Positions 12,105-25,548 of a DNA stretch of 64,000 nucleotides are shown here, piece by piece. Each line of letters starts with the position of its first letter. The first letter of the stretch is position 1. The stretch comes from Acanthochlamys bracteata. Lineage: Eukaryota > Streptophyta > Magnoliopsida > Pandanales > Velloziaceae. The notes under the pieces are model-generated. The model searched no databases. It was given only the letters and a program-made list of their open reading frames with translations, and had not been told where the DNA came from. Both the position numbers and the translations under genes were made by a program. The DNA lies in assembly GCA_019914995.1 (NCBI GenBank), contig CM034129.1, positions 6,337,725-6,401,724 on the forward strand, given 5' to 3'.

Positions 12105-14154
12105 CTCTTTTAGTTTGGAATCTGATCCTACATACTTTCGCCAAAACTAAATTAATAGAAAATTTTCATCATCAACAAAAAAAAGAATAATTTTATGTAT
12201 AAAATCAGCAATAATTTTTCACTTTTCTAATTTAAGAAATCACACTTGCAAATTGATGAAAGAAAATAAAAACAAAGGAACACAATAATGAAGGAAATTA
12301 AGACAGGAAATTAAAGGCCGCTAATATGGACTACTAAGAGGGATATCTTGTTGCAATCTCATTGCAATAAAATATTCTTTTTATCAAATTCATGCCTTTC
12401 AAATAGAAAGAAATTATCCTATATTTTGTTAAATTGTTCTACCCAAGAAAGAAACTTTGTTAGATGCACTGATGCGTTAGAAATGTTTTTATAAAAGAAA
12501 TGCTCTCTTCTCATGTTGAGAAATGGTTCAATTTAGAAGTTTAAGTTCAAATTGTTTGGTTTATAAAGAAGATGGAAAAGTAACATTTTCTGTCAAAATT
12601 TTTTTTTTTTTGTTCTTATTGTGTGTTAATTGATCGAAAGTAATATTAAAGTAATTTTTTCTCACTTTTTTAATAAATAATTTGTATTGATTTTGAGTGA
12701 ATTGATATTTTATTTTTTAGAAATAAAAATAAGTGCAAAAAATAATGTGGGGCTTCGTAACGTAAGAATATAATTGGATGTAGATTGAACTTCTATACCC
12801 TGACAATTTCTTTAATTATGACTTTTTTCGCTTTCTAACCAAGCTTCATATGTCTGGCAGAATAATGACCATAAAACTATGGGATGCTACCATTGAGCAT
12901 GCTAGGGAGTCTGTTCAGGAAGATTGGCACTGATATGTAATGCATACTTCTATTTTAGGCAATTATTAAGAGATGCAGAAAATTACAGCAAGTTGAGCTG
13001 AAAATCTTGCTGCAAGTTGCATGAACGACAAGCATTGCTACAAATTTGGTGCAGCCTTGTTGTTCAATTCAAACTTCAATCCAAAAGATTTTGCAAGCAA
13101 TATTGTGAAGATCCATCATATAAGACTTTTACTATCGGCCAGAGCAGCGATGAAATTGTAGCACAGCAAATCAAAATCTAGAGCATAGTGATGTTAAAGA
13201 GGAGCATCGGTGTTGAACGATGATATTGGAGGTGGACGGAGTAGCAGAGATGATGAATTTGACAAAGTCGGAGCCGAAGTGATGAAATCCATAGAGCAAA
13301 GCATCTAATTCGAGAAAATCGAAGCGGACACAGAGCGAAGATCCAGAGCCGGAGAACAAAACTTAAATGAAGAACAGCGAAGTGATAAAATCGACAAAGC
13401 ATAGGGACAAACTCGACGGAACTAGAAAATAAAATCTAAATGAAGAAAAAAAAAAACTCACGAGAGAGTGCTGCCGAACCTAACGAGTTGAGTAATGTAT
13501 TTCTATTTTCTTCTTTTTTTGCTAAGCCCATTCCGGAACGATCCGGATATCTAACGGATCAACCCAAAAAAATGTCCGGATCATTGCGATGTATATGTTT
13601 GAATGAATTATTAACAAATTTAAACAATTTTAGAGTTCTAATCGGTAGTTTTTTATTGATCTAGACAGTCCTGTTCGGATTTGACATTACTGCTTGGCAT
13701 GCCAAGTTTTATTAGTTAATCAATTAATTAACAATTAAAATAGAATGTCGTGTAAAGTGGTTGTTTTGAGTTAACAATCATATATGTAGTTAATTGCGGT
13801 CTAATGACGGCGGCAGCCATGCACGCAATTCGTTGTATGTGTGTTTGTGTTCGGGAACATGAGCATGAACAAGAAAGCAGTAGCACTAGCACCGAGCCAC
13901 CACCGTTCCTTGCGTTGTGGCTCGATGCACGGATGATGCACGATTACCTCCCGTCTTTCACGTGAACCAGGCCAAGATGGTCAATATTATTATCTTAGGA
14001 GCTCAACCTTCTCAAAGGTTGAAAGAATGATTCATTTTGGTAGAACTGTAAATATGTACTCAACTTCTCCTGTCATCACATATATAACAATAAATTTTGT
14101 TTGTTACTTCTATTCCATTCTTGTTGCCTTTTCAATAACAAATAGATGATATTT
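12105..14154. other. intergenic DNA, no gene seen
   Basis: Short ORFs around 13171-13664 have no family resemblance and no splice logic. A patch at 13800-13990 has higher GC but no recognisable exon. Confidence 0.5.
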
Positions 14155-14399
14155 GTGAAATTTTACAAAAGAATATTTGAAAGCACTTATAATATAATTT
14201 TTTTTATAATAAAAGTTAACTTTTGTTCTATTTAAAAAAAATAAATTTTATTTTTTTATTAATAAAATAAAATAAAACAATAATATAAATTTCTTTATAT
14301 TTTAATAAAATTTTAACTAAATTATAAAAACTATAAAAATTTATTAAAAAATATATAATAAAATAAAGGAATAAAAGTATTCATAATCAATGCCTAACG
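14155..14399. repeat. degenerate family A MITE
   Basis: The right end ATTCATAATCAATGCCTAA matches the right end of the copy at 7633-7902 (TTTCATAATCAATCCCAAG). The interior is A/T-only. The left end is decayed. Confidence 0.45.
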
Positions 14400-14737
14400 A
14401 TCCCTAAACCCCTTACCCACCTATTTGGGGAAACCTCATCTTGGACCGGTGCTTTACCCAAGAAGCAGCAGCAGCGATGTGGACAAAAATTTGATACTCT
14501 CGGCTAATCATCAGCAAATAACAAAAATGTTTCAGGTCAATAATTTTTGTTCCAATTATGTACTCAAATTATCAGTTTTAAGAAGATAAAAAATGTTTCT
14601 TGAATTGTCGAAGACTCGCTTATCCTTCTCCTTCTGAGTGACTGAAAGGAAAATACATCTTGATATCTATATCTCGATAACGGCATGTATTTCTTTATTA
14701 TACAATGATAGCCTCTAATTTCTTTCTGTCAGCGTTA

Positions 14738-14941
14738 GTGCTGTTTTGGAAATATTTTTAAAATGACCTGTTCTAAAATAAAAAATAATTTTTATTTTAT
14801 TTTAAAAAATAATAAATTTATAATACAATTTTTTTGTATTTGTTAAAATTTTAAATAAATTTATAAAATATTATAAAAAGTTATTTAAAAATATGAAATA
14901 AAATTATTAAAATGGAGTGAAACACACTCCAAACAGTCTCC
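14738..14941. mobile_element. PIF/Harbinger-type MITE, family A-like
   Basis: Begins GTGCTGTTTTGGAAA and ends ACTCCAAACAGTCTCC, inverted relatives of each other, with TTA outside both ends (14735-14737 and 14942-14944). About 204 bp with an A/T core. Confidence 0.65.
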
Positions 14942-15333
14942 TTATCTTTTCAGAAAATTATATATTTTAATCTAAATTTTTAATTAATTGTTGATTTGTT
15001 ATGAAAAAAGAAAGACGGTATTTAACTATTTATGAGCACTTTCGGCTTTGCTCTAGTTTTTTTGTTAGATCGTTTTTGTTTTTTTGTTCACCAATCAAAA
15101 TCTAAATCCATATCATAGTGATAGTGGTCCTTTAACTTTACCCAGCCCAAACGCCCCAAGCCGAAAAGGCCCTTTGTCTTCTTGTCCTCGTCTTCTTCTT
15201 CTTTTTCTTTCCGACACCGTAAAACATACCAAAATATTTTTACATAACATAAAACAAACAAAGCATGCCTTTACTTCTCGCCCATCAGTGACCATCTACC
15301 ACTGCCAGAAACAAGAAACAAAATCTGCAGCTG

Positions 15334-16233
15334 ATGGGTTGCTGCGTGAGCAAGCAGGAGAAGTTCTTTTCATGGCCGTCTAAGCCTCCAGCGCCAACGC
15401 CGGAGCCGCCCGAGACTTTTCAAGAAGAGAAGGTGAAGGAAGTCCTCTCTGAAACTCCCAACACTAACAAACAACTCAGGTTCAAATCCCTCGATGATCA
15501 ACAACCGCCGTTACTCTCACAAGCACAGAAGAAGAACGTCCCCAACAACAGCAAGAAGTTTTCAGCTGAGTTTAATCAGGCAATTAGTAAAATTAACATG
15601 AAGAAGACCCACGACTGTGAGAATGTAGTAGTGAAGTTAGATCGAGAAGCTTCAGAAGTCTCCCGCGAAACAACCACGACAACTGTAACTGAGAAAGACA
15701 GTGAGGTGAGCTACGGCGAAGTATCAATGAAGTCTTCTTCTCCGGCGAAGCTTAGAAGAAAGCGTTCAGTTTCTGGTGAACTGAACACTTGCAGAAGAGG
15801 CCGTTGCGCCGCCGCTGCCAGCGCTTCAGCTCCCAGTACCGTTGGCGTTAGTTGTCGTAGCTCACCTTCCCCGGTAGTGAGAAGAAGAGACACCAGCGTA
15901 GTTCTCCGTGTTGGAAAACAGACAGAGTCTGGCCGATTAACAACGAACATCGCCAGAGAAAGATCAGTTTCGCCGGCGGCAAAGCAGCAGCAGCAGCGAA
16001 TGGGAGGAGAAATGCAGCAACGTAAAGCGAATGGCTGGACTTCACCGGTCCGGCGAGTACAAGCTTCTGCACCAACTCAGACAGCACGAGTACCGCCACC
16101 TGCACACGGAGGCAAGTTCACGGGTGAAGAGAGTAGTAGTAGTAGAAGCGCCGGTGGGCTTTCAGGAGGCGGAGGACGGAAAGAGTCACTGGAGAATCCA
16201 CTAGTATCTCTGGAATGCTTCATCTTCCTTTAG
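15334..16233 (+). CDS. N-terminally acylated, Ser/Arg-rich basic protein (plant-specific, function unknown)
   Basis: Single exon, 299 residues. The N-terminus MGCCVSKQ fits the N-myristoylation consensus (Gly2, Ser6), with Cys3 and Cys4 as likely palmitoylation sites, so membrane anchoring without a transmembrane segment is expected. An acidic/Pro-rich part (about 17-60) precedes a TVTEKDSEVSYGEVSM patch near 119-134. A long Arg/Ser/Pro-rich basic region with RRKRSVSGELNTCRRGR, RERSVSPA and a Gln run follows. The protein ends ENPLVSLECFIFL. To my recollection, uncharacterised plant proteins annotated as serine/arginine repetitive matrix-like share this layout, including the acylated head and the hydrophobic tail; the resemblance is architectural and does not mean a splicing role. 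The next gene, 17710-20143, is convergent. Confidence 0.85.
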   Translation: MGCCVSKQEKFFSWPSKPPAPTPEPPETFQEEKVKEVLSETPNTNKQLRFKSLDDQQPPLLSQAQKKNVPNNSKKFSAEFNQAISKINMKKTHDCENVVVKLDREASEVSRETTTTTVTEKDSEVSYGEVSMKSSSPAKLRRKRSVSGELNTCRRGRCAAAASASAPSTVGVSCRSSPSPVVRRRDTSVVLRVGKQTESGRLTTNIARERSVSPAAKQQQQRMGGEMQQRKANGWTSPVRRVQASAPTQTARVPPPAHGGKFTGEESSSSRSAGGLSGGGGRKESLENPLVSLECFIFL

Positions 16234-17709
16234 TTAGTTACTTACCTCTTTAACAGTTTATTAATTTTACAGAATTAGATTGTCATCATCATATTAATAT
16301 GCATATTTTAAAACATCTATATATATAAGTGGCCTTCTAATGCTAGCTAGCTTAGTGATTATCATGTATTGCTTTACTTCTTTTTAATGGAAATGTAGTT
16401 TGTGACTTTGTAACACGTGATGACCAACTAATTGAACATCTTACCACGTATACTTTTTGTTCATGAATCATTCATACGGTTGATTTTTGTTTATTAACTT
16501 TGCAATGTAAGTGAAGGTGAAGAGCAGATAGGTTTTGGTTTTGAGGGGTGTGGCGTGTGGATAGATGAAAGGTACGCGTGACTGCCGCTGCTGTTGCTGC
16601 TGATGTACTATTTATTTGGATTGGATTGGATTCACATGCATGATCTACAAGATCCTCTTTTTAATATTTTTTCACTCACTTTTCCTTGCTTGCATACCTT
16701 GCCATCTTACTATACAACACCAAACTGCTCAGTCTGCTACGCAATTCTATATCAAAAAGTAAAATATCAATGTAACAAGAAATGATAATACCTCTACTCC
16801 GTGCTGAAGCTCTTTGTTCTTTTTGCAGCAGCTTGAGTTGTCTATCATAACTCGTGCGTATAGGAAATTTGCAAGTTCATAGTATAGAAAAATGGGGCGA
16901 ACGCCATTGCTTCATCCATTCTGCTGTTACTTTTAGTCTCTCTTTAATGCATTTTCGTTAACAAGCTGGAACTTATTTTCACGAGTGTCTTCGTAGACTG
17001 GCTCCCTCCTACTAACAGAAGTAAATCTTACGATTTAATTCAATGGATGATAGGTAACTTTTTCTTAGGACATAGGAAAGAGAGTGACGACTCCAAATTA
17101 AACAGAAATGATAACCATGGATCTATATCTTTGCATACTTGGATCCGTATAAGGGAAATGTTCTTTTGAGAATTTGCAACTCCCCACATTTCTCCCTTTT
17201 TGGAGAATTGTAATGATTAAAATCAAACACCGGGTGTCCTTGGCATGCGCTTCTCATTTTGCTTTAGCATGAACAACTTTACATTCAAAAACTGAAAGAA
17301 AAGATTTGTCACGGACAACCTGCTTGTTGCGTCTCAATCAAAGATCAGAACATGTACCGAAACATCAACGTCAAATATCAGAATGACTATATAACAAGCA
17401 GAGTAACTAGCACGACACAGCTTCATTAATCTTTGAAACTAATTATTTGAAGTGTTAAGTCAAACAACAAGAGATTAACCACCATAAATGTAGATGTTAA
17501 ACTACCAGTTTCTAAACTAGTGAATAGGTAAAATAACCTCAGTAAAATCAGCTACCGCTCAGATTACTCTAAACAGAGCAAGGGGCAGCTACAGCAGTGG
17601 TCCAACCTACTGTAATGCTAAACCAGACCACATATTTCAGGGCAGCATCCATCTGGATAATTGGATATATACTTTGGAACCATAACAGTTTCAAATAGAC
17701 TGACTACAT
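16234..17709. other. region between two convergent genes, no further gene seen
   Basis: Should hold the 3' UTRs of the plus-strand gene ending at 16233 and the minus-strand gene ending at 17710. Nothing else recognised. Confidence 0.5.
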
Positions 17710-20143
17710 TTAGGAAGACAGTTGATCAGGCACACCAAAGGGCTTTGCGTCGTGAGAAGGCCAAGAGATCCTCTCAGGTGGGCAAGGCGCAGGGGCGGGG
17801 TGAGCAATGAAGGTGGGTACAGAATTGCCAGGCATTAGAACCGATACACCTTTCGCATATACAGACATCTGCATTACAGAAAATAAAGATATCGTAAGAA
17901 ACAACTTCACAGCATTCATCTTTGAATAACTTTTAGAGTATGCCTTACAGTAGTCTACATATAATCAAACTAATCTATGGATTTCATTAAAATTGCTCAA
18001 TGATCTTGTGCTATGCATGAGGAAAATGCAGAAGAACTAAACTTAAAACTAATCCAGATAGAACTGAAACAAGATATTACTAACTAAGAAAAGCAGGACC
18101 AACAAATTTCTTATTGATGGGAGTAGCATACAGATTGAACAAAATGTTTACTCCTTCAATTCTAGCTATAACGTCTTCTCGTGTATTTTGTTGGAAACAG
18201 TGTCTTGCACTGGATATACACATATAGAAAAACAGGCATTGCTAGATAAATAGTTCTGAGAGTTACATTAGACAATAAGAGAATGGAATTAAAGTGCAAT
18301 TTGTCACATAATGCTTGCAATTTCATAAAGCTACAAACTTGCCAACATCATCGTGAAAACCGTTGCTCAAACTTAGCATGCACTATAACTAAGGCTGACA
18401 ACAAATGCTGCTTCACCTCAGAACATGATTGTTGACAACTTTTAATAATTCACAAATTATAATTTCTCATGGTTGGGCCTATTGAAAAGTCTCAACATTA
18501 GAAAGATACTTCTATGTATCAGCTCAACTCCTATAGGGACATGACATGTTCTATCAGTCTTCGTCCTTGGATTAATGGAAAAATCAAACAAAAATAAAAT
18601 GAGCATATAATCCTAATGTCAGTGCAACTTAGTATTACATTCTTTAGACCTACTTTAGGAGTAGACCAGATAAAGTTGGTAAGCTTATGTAGAAAAATTA
18701 TGAGAAAGAAGCTACTTTAGTCATTATCATTGCAGACAACAAAGAACCAGCGTAAAAACAAGTTAGAGAGTACATTTGCTAAACATCTAAATTGCTGTTA
18801 ATTTTAATACTTCAAAGCAAGAATACGACAGCAGTTGTTTAGCCATCCAGCTTGCGCTCAAAATACAATTGAAGAATTTAGGATATTTATCTCCAAGGAT
18901 TGAAAGCATTTTTTAACACAAAAGAAAAGTTATATGCTCTTATATACAATGGGAACTCCGATTTTGGCATTGTGTATGACTTTGTATAGAAACTCTACTT
19001 CTACAGTAGAGTAAGTTGAACTATCGTCAAGAGTCGAGCTAGGTGAGGAGGTGAAGAAGCAGGAGCTTAGCCTCCCTAAGCAAATGCTATAGGAAAATTC
19101 CAACTACGATCGCACCTTAAGATATTTATGTGCCAAAGTTAGTATGTTCAATTGCCTACAGGTTGTTCTTGCAACAAGTTTCATGGCAAATAGCAACTTC
19201 AGTACGGGATTTCATTGGCTTGGAAAAGCAAGCAATTATGCTTTTTAAGATTCAAGTTTGAATAAGCGTAAGTGTAATGCGATACTTTCTGAAATTCATC
19301 CAAAACTGCAGAGTTAGGCTTGGTGTGATAAGATACATCTCAAAAGAACACAGAGTGAAGCCATGCGCAACGCATGTTAGTGATATTTCAATATCACAGA
19401 AACGCATACAACATTTGATCTCAGTTTCAAGTATTAACATGGTACATATCTCCCTATCAATACTTCCCAACAACCTTCGAATAATCGGGTGGTGGTCATA
19501 GCAATCCGTTCTATAAGTTGGAACTATGCGCCAATCAATGCATATACTTTATGTAGAATCTATGCTGCAAGCATAATAATCCCCTTAATCATTAATTTTT
19601 TAGTCAAGGTTTGAATGTCACTCATCAAACACTAAAAAGTTTGCTACCAATTCATACGACCGCAACTTAAACTTAATTCACCATCTACCTAATTAATAAA
19701 CAGGAAACACGAATGCATCAATTAGATGGAACTAAATTTTTCAATACAACAGGGTTGGTAAAAGTAATGAGTTTTCAAAGTAAGCTTATTGGACAGTTGT
19801 TTTTGTTTACCTTGGGTGAAGGGAAATCAAGCTTGGGTGAGTAAGCAGCTGAGAAACTCCGTCGGCGAAAGCCGGCAGAGGCTCTGTTTCTGCCAGAAGC
19901 ATAAGTAGGCAGAAGTGGAGAACCACGGGGTCGAAAAAAGCGTTCAAAGATTGCCATTACAACAAACATGGAGATGAGAATGGCAGTAGCCACAAAGCCA
20001 AAAGAAACAGCATTAACCGAGCTGTCAAACCTTCGCCATCTCTCTTCCTCATCACCTCCGCTTAACGCCGACGTGAAATTCATCCCTCCTCCTCGGCCCA
20101 CTGCATTGCTACTGCTTGGACCCAAACCCAGTCCTCCACCCAT
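17710..20143 (-). CDS. small single-pass membrane protein of unknown function
   Basis: Two exons on the minus strand, 19811-20143 and 17710-17868, joined by a 1.94-kb GT-AG intron in phase 0, give 163 residues. A Gly-rich head leads to a charged DEEERWRRFDSS segment. A hydrophobic helix at about residues 45-66 (FGFVATAILISMFVVMAIFE) follows, then a basic, Ser/Arg-rich juxtamembrane stretch. Exon 2 supplies VSVLMPGNSVPTFIAHPAPA and PCPPERISWP before the stop. The combination of the FVATAILISMF helix with a MPG...P.(F/Y)IA.PAP.PCP tail looks like a conserved plant family, but I cannot assign a role. With no signal peptide and positive charges after the helix, the topology is uncertain. The long intron could harbour regulatory sequence; no element boundary was found in it. 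Confidence 0.82.
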
Positions 20144-21030
20144 TGTGCTTCTCTTCTTGTTTAGCTGAACTGCCCTGCTCCTACTATTCTCTCGTTCACT
20201 GTTACTTGCTCAAGAATTCTACTTTTTCTCACGTGTGCAAGTGTGCTGTTGTCGGGGGTAGCTAGTGAAGCTGTTTCACTAGTGTTTATTTCATGATTTA
20301 AAGCGAGAAAGGTTAGAATGGTTTCTCTCTCTGAGAAGTAAGAAATGTAGCTCAGAAACAGAGACAGAGAGATTAAAGGGATCACAGTGTTTTTACTGTT
20401 GCTCAAGGGATGAGTAGCAGAAGGGAACGGTTCGACAGTGCTCTCTGCTGCTCTCAGAGAAAGAAAGAGAGAGACAGAGAGAAGGGGAAGCTGAGCAGAG
20501 CAGAGGAGTGTGAAGCGAGTCAAAGTTGAAATGAAGACATGCGTGCGTTGCTTTGCCTGTGTTGTTGAGGAGGAAGAGCTTCACACTAGTTTTCTGAGAA
20601 GGACAACGAAAAAAAGTTAAACAAGAAAAGCTGCTCTTTCTCTCACGCACTCGCTCACTTTCGTTCCTATCTCTTTCATGAGTTGCTTCGTATTCGAAAT
20701 TCGCGCACGAAATCAAAATATTGTTTCTTATAATAATACCAATTAACCAATTAACTGTATGTGTTCCAACTCCCAAGCAGAAGAGTAGCTAATATACACA
20801 ACAAGACGAAGGAAGTAGGGAAGTGGATAACTTACTGCTTTGCTTGCTGCTGTGGGTAATAACAGTATAATGTATATAAAAAAATAATATAGTGTAATTA
20901 ATGCGCATGTTGCGTACGGAATTGCTGTGAACGAGATGTAATGAATCATGTACTGGTTATCGTGAGACGAGCAGCTGCAGCAGCTGAGAGAGAAAGAGAA
21001 CCCTGTCTCCCTTACCACACTGCCTTCTAG
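20144..21030 (-). promoter_or_regulatory. CT-rich leader and promoter of the small membrane-protein gene
   Basis: GA/CT-rich runs (plus-strand GAGAGAGACAGAGAGA near 20467-20482 and others at 20325-20375) lie upstream of the start. The overlapping minus-strand ORFs here are low-complexity Ser/Leu strings and are read as untranslated leader. The start of transcription is not defined. Confidence 0.45.
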
Positions 21031-21219
21031 ACCTAAAACTAGCCTGGCCAGCCTATTATAGGTAGCTTATAGCTATTTTTCAGGCTCACGTTTTCAAGAT
21101 GACACAAGTTGTTTGCTGCTTTTCACTATTCAATATTTGCTTACCTTTGCTAATCCGATAGCAGGGAAGAGCATGGAGAAGGGCAGCTGTTTACCTTTTT
21201 TCATCTTGGGACATATATA

Positions 21220-22094
21220 GCTTAGAGCATATTTTAATTTTAATTAATTTTAAAATTTATGTACTTTAATTATAATATAAAATTTTATTTTATTTTCATA
21301 CTATTAAAATTACTAAATTTAATGTAAACTTTACTTTTACGATTTTAAATTTTATTTTATTGAGTTTTATTTAAATCGCATTTTATGTTTTATTTTTGTT
21401 AATATCACTTTCATAGAATTGACTCAATTGAGACACATTTTTATTTCATTTTAATTTTAATTTTTTAAGAACTTTCTATAATATTTTAAATATGAGCAAT
21501 TTTTATTTTTTTATTTTAAGAACTTTCTCAAAATTTAAAATATGAATGAGTAAAATGTTATACAATTTAATATTAAATTACTATTATTTTTAAAATTAAA
21601 AAATAAATTTTTTTGTTAACAAAATTTACCAAAGATGTTTTCTGAAAGAAGGAAACAATTGCAAAGTCGTCTTTTTATAATGCTGGCTTCTTTTGACAGT
21701 AAAAATAAGTTAATTATATAAAATAGTATAAAAATTATTAAATAAATAAATAAAAATTTAGATGAAACGGTCATCAAATGCACTACTAACGGTGCCTTAA
21801 AGTGGGTATATTTTGGAATAGTTTTTTTTTCTAAATTTTTTAGTTTTATTTTTTAATAAAGTTTTTAAAATATTTTAAAAAATTTTAAAATACAAAATAA
21901 ATTTCCGTCATAAAATCTTTTTATTAATATTTTTTTAAGTAAAAAAATAAAACTTATTTTTTAAAAATTTCTAAAATACTTTTTTTTTAAAAACTTTTTT
22001 TTAATAATAACTTCTAAATATCACCAATATGCAGCGATTGTTTACTGTATGCTCCGTTTTTACACAATCAATAGCTAATCTTCTTAGCCCAACT
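21220..22094. other. AT-rich intergenic DNA with decayed MITE remnants
   Basis: Long stretches made almost only of A and T, for example 21820-22020. A family A-like texture (TTTGGAATAG near 21813) is visible, but ends and duplications cannot be fixed. No gene seen. Confidence 0.5.
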
Positions 22095-22335
22095 TAGATT
22101 GCGATTTGATAGTGCATATTAAAAATAGTTTTTTAATTTTTTTTATTTCATATTTTTTATATATTTTTTATAAATATTTAAAAATTTTTATTTAAAAATT
22201 TAGATAATATAGAAAAATTTTACGTAATAAAATTTTTTTATTACATATTTTTATTATTTTTTTAAAAATACAAAAAAAATAAAAATATTTTTAATTTTAA
22301 AAATTCTATTTTATAACCAATTCTAAACACACATT
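22095..22335. repeat. degenerate family A MITE
   Basis: Left end TGCGATTTGATAGTGC and right end ATAACCAATTCTAAACACAC match decayed family A ends. The core contains TTTAGATAATATAGAAAAA, parallel to the core of the copy at 7633-7902. Confidence 0.5.
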
Positions 22336-25300
22336 TATTTTTAAGTCATCACTCAATTAAAAAGTTCATATTAGCCAACACTACTATTAGCATGCAGGCT
22401 ATTATCGTAAGAGATATTACAATCAGTTAATCATTTAATTCGACAAACTGATAATTTGATACTATTATTAAAAAAATACAATAATAAAAACATTAATTAA
22501 ATTAAATAATTTAGCTCATAATTGATATTATTCTTCTCTAACACTTTATCTACCACTGGACACATTGATCTCTCAAGATCCTAACTTAATCCAACTCCAA
22601 GTAATGTTACGCCCAATATTTCAGAGTCCAATTGTTATACATCACCCACTAGCTATTTGAAAGTTATAAAACTCACATTTATCTTAACTCACTCACCGCA
22701 CTGTCTGTAATAGTTATAACATATCGCACCATCAACGTATCGTTCACGAGCAATCATAATCTAATTTTTAGAATCCAACTTACACCAAAATGCCAATCTT
22801 TATGAAAAGTTCACATATTACTAGTAAGAGCTATTACGTGTACTATTTATTTTAATTTAATTAAATTATCGATTCTGATATTAGTATTGAATAAGTAGAA
22901 ATCATAAAAATAAACTAAAATAAAATTTCTGAAATGTCTGACCCATATATGACAAAATCTAAATCTAAATTTAAAATTTAAAGTAATAAATTTAGAAATT
23001 TTTCTAAATTTATTAATTATTTTACTTTTATTTACTATACGACTAATTTAACTGTTATTTGCATATAACAGTTTCTACGTACCGAGATTCGATAAGAAGA
23101 CGTACGTCAATAGTGATATCTAATGTATTGTAAGTTTTGCTTTTGTTTAATGAATCTCTTGGTTTCTCTCTAAAATAAATTAAATTAAAGTGTTATCTAT
23201 TTGTTTTCTATTCTTTTGTTAATACTGGGATTGGCACAGATGTGAAGGAGGACTGATGGAAGGCGAGAGAGAGAGACAGAGATGAGACAAATTGAGCCGG
23301 AATCAGGGGAGCGTTATGATGAACAGCGGGAGTTGCTAGGTTTTATAAAATAAAGATAAATTATTCCATGTTGTAGAACTGTGGCACCCAACTCGACATA
23401 TTAAAAACCCCAAAAAGGACCATGCAATTTATATTCAATCATGTGGCACTATTAATTTGTAAAAAAATTTAAAACTAATTTTGGTGAAGCTGAATTTAAA
23501 TAAAAGTTAAATAAAAATGAGTTACATAAATTCAGAATCAAAATCTAGCAGATAAAATAAATTTTATGTAATTAAATAAACTTTAAACAGAATAAAATGA
23601 GACAAATTATTTTTTAATTTTTTTTTATTATTTTAATCGCTTTTAAACATCTCTTTAGAGCTGATATTCAGATATTATAATATAAATCATGGGGCGGACC
23701 CAAATCAGAACCCTACACTTTTACACGGGGCCCACGGTCTGCATGCATCTCAGCAGCAATTACCTGCGCCTCCAATTTATTATTCTACGATGGATTGCGT
23801 AACAGGATGCTTATCAAATGGGCTGGCCTTCTCAAAACTCTATTTCAGAAAAAAAAAATATATATATATATATATTTTCTATTTTAAAAAAATTTTATTT
23901 TATAATAAATTTCAAACGCAATTTATTTTATTTAAAACAAAACATTATAAGATATATCTTAATTTATATTTTCATATTTTTAAAATATAAAATAATGTGA
24001 ACTTTTTAGAGAAAATAAAATAAAATAAAATAATCAGATGTAATAAAGTTTCAAAAGTCGTCCCTAACTATCTTGATAATCTATGCTTCCCAAAGAACAT
24101 TTAAATTAAAAAATTGAAAGAGATATATGACTCACGTAATTTTAAAAAGTAAATTTTACAAGATATTTTTCATAATTATTTTATTAATGGTTGTAAAATA
24201 GTCGTTCTTTTGTTAATCAACTTTCAAGTAATCAATTACAAGAGATGAATTTATAAACCAACCCTTGAAAGTAAGGAAACATTTGGTAATAAATTTCAAC
24301 TATTTATCATTCTAATTATTTATTTATTTTTTAAATAGATTTTATATAATTTTTATAAAATTTAGTTAAAAGTTTGTTAATATTTAAAAATCATATAACA
24401 TAGAATTCATTATTATTTATTAAATTATCCTTATATAAGTTATTTTTAAATTAAAATATTTTTATTTTCTATTGCATTCTCCAACGTCCCCAAAAGTCAT
24501 CTTGGAAAAATCCCATGAAACATGTAACGACAAAAAATAATTTTATCAATAACCAATTTACATCGTATAGCTATTAATTAACTGGGAATTTGAAAGTAAT
24601 TTCAAACTAAAATTTTTTTAAATAAAAAATATTGTTTAATTTTATTAATAATAATATTTATAATATAAATTTTATTATAGATTTTTTTAAATTAAAATAA
24701 ATCTTATAAATATTAAAAAAATTTATTATAAATATAAATATAATAAATTTATTGAAATGAAATTAAACACAATTTCAAATAGTGTATTGCCATCGCTTTA
24801 CTCGACAAAAGCAACATAATAATCATTGACATATGAAGTTATTGGAATTTCAAATCTTGCCTCCCATAAATTTTGTTAAACAAATTTTATTTATTTATTC
24901 TATAAATAATAATAAATAATAATAAAATTTTAAAGTTTTTTATATTTATTAAAATTTTAAAATATTATAAAAAATGTAATAAAAAAATAAAAGTTAAAAT
25001 CTTATGCAATACCCTAGTAACCCGCATGCCCTTTAGGAGGAATCCTATGCCATGACTTTTCTTAAAAAGACAAATCTTATGTTTTTTGCCATGATCACAA
25101 AGATGGCTTTTGGTTATCGATAACCAATTTACATCAATGACCAGTTTAATTTTAATAATTATTTATATAATATATATTATTTAATAATTAAAAAAATAAT
25201 TTTAAATTTAATATATATATATATTTTTAATATATCTTATTTTAACTAATTTTTATTTAATATATAAAATTTTGTCAAAATTAATATTTTTCTTTTTAAA

Positions 25301-25380
25301 TATATCATAATTAATAATTTTTATATATTATTATCAAAAATTAATATTTATAATATTTATTTAATAATTTAATTATTAAA
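22336..25380. other. AT-rich intergenic DNA, no gene seen
   Basis: Contains a (TA)n run at about 23862-23874 and several A/T-only blocks (23880-24000, 24300-24480, 24600-24770, 24880-25000, 25140-25380) that look like decayed MITEs. No coding exon recognised. Confidence 0.5.
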
Positions 25381-25548
25381 TATGTCGATTTGAGTGTGAA
25401 CCGATTATAAATAGGTTAAATCAGAGTTGATAATTTTGATCCATATAAATAAATAAATTAAATTAGAATTGAATAATTTTGATCCGATTATTATATGAAT
25501 CGATCCGAAATCGATCCAGAAATTCGAATTATAATCTCTATTTTTTAC
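25381..25548 (+). repeat. relict of the hAT-like repeat family found at 62551-63407
   Basis: Shares the succession GTTGATAATTTTGATC, AGAATTGAATAATTTTGATC and GATCCGAAATCGATCC with the subterminal parts of the element at 62551-63407 (for example 63285-63390), in the same order and spacing. Confidence 0.45.

Noticed and set aside
13171..13664. Short ORFs on both strands
   Set aside because: No recognisable family, no splice signals arranged sensibly, mutually overlapping frames.
20161..21018. Overlapping minus-strand ORFs rich in Ser and Leu
   Set aside because: They are translations of CT-rich leader and promoter sequence in several frames, with no family resemblance.
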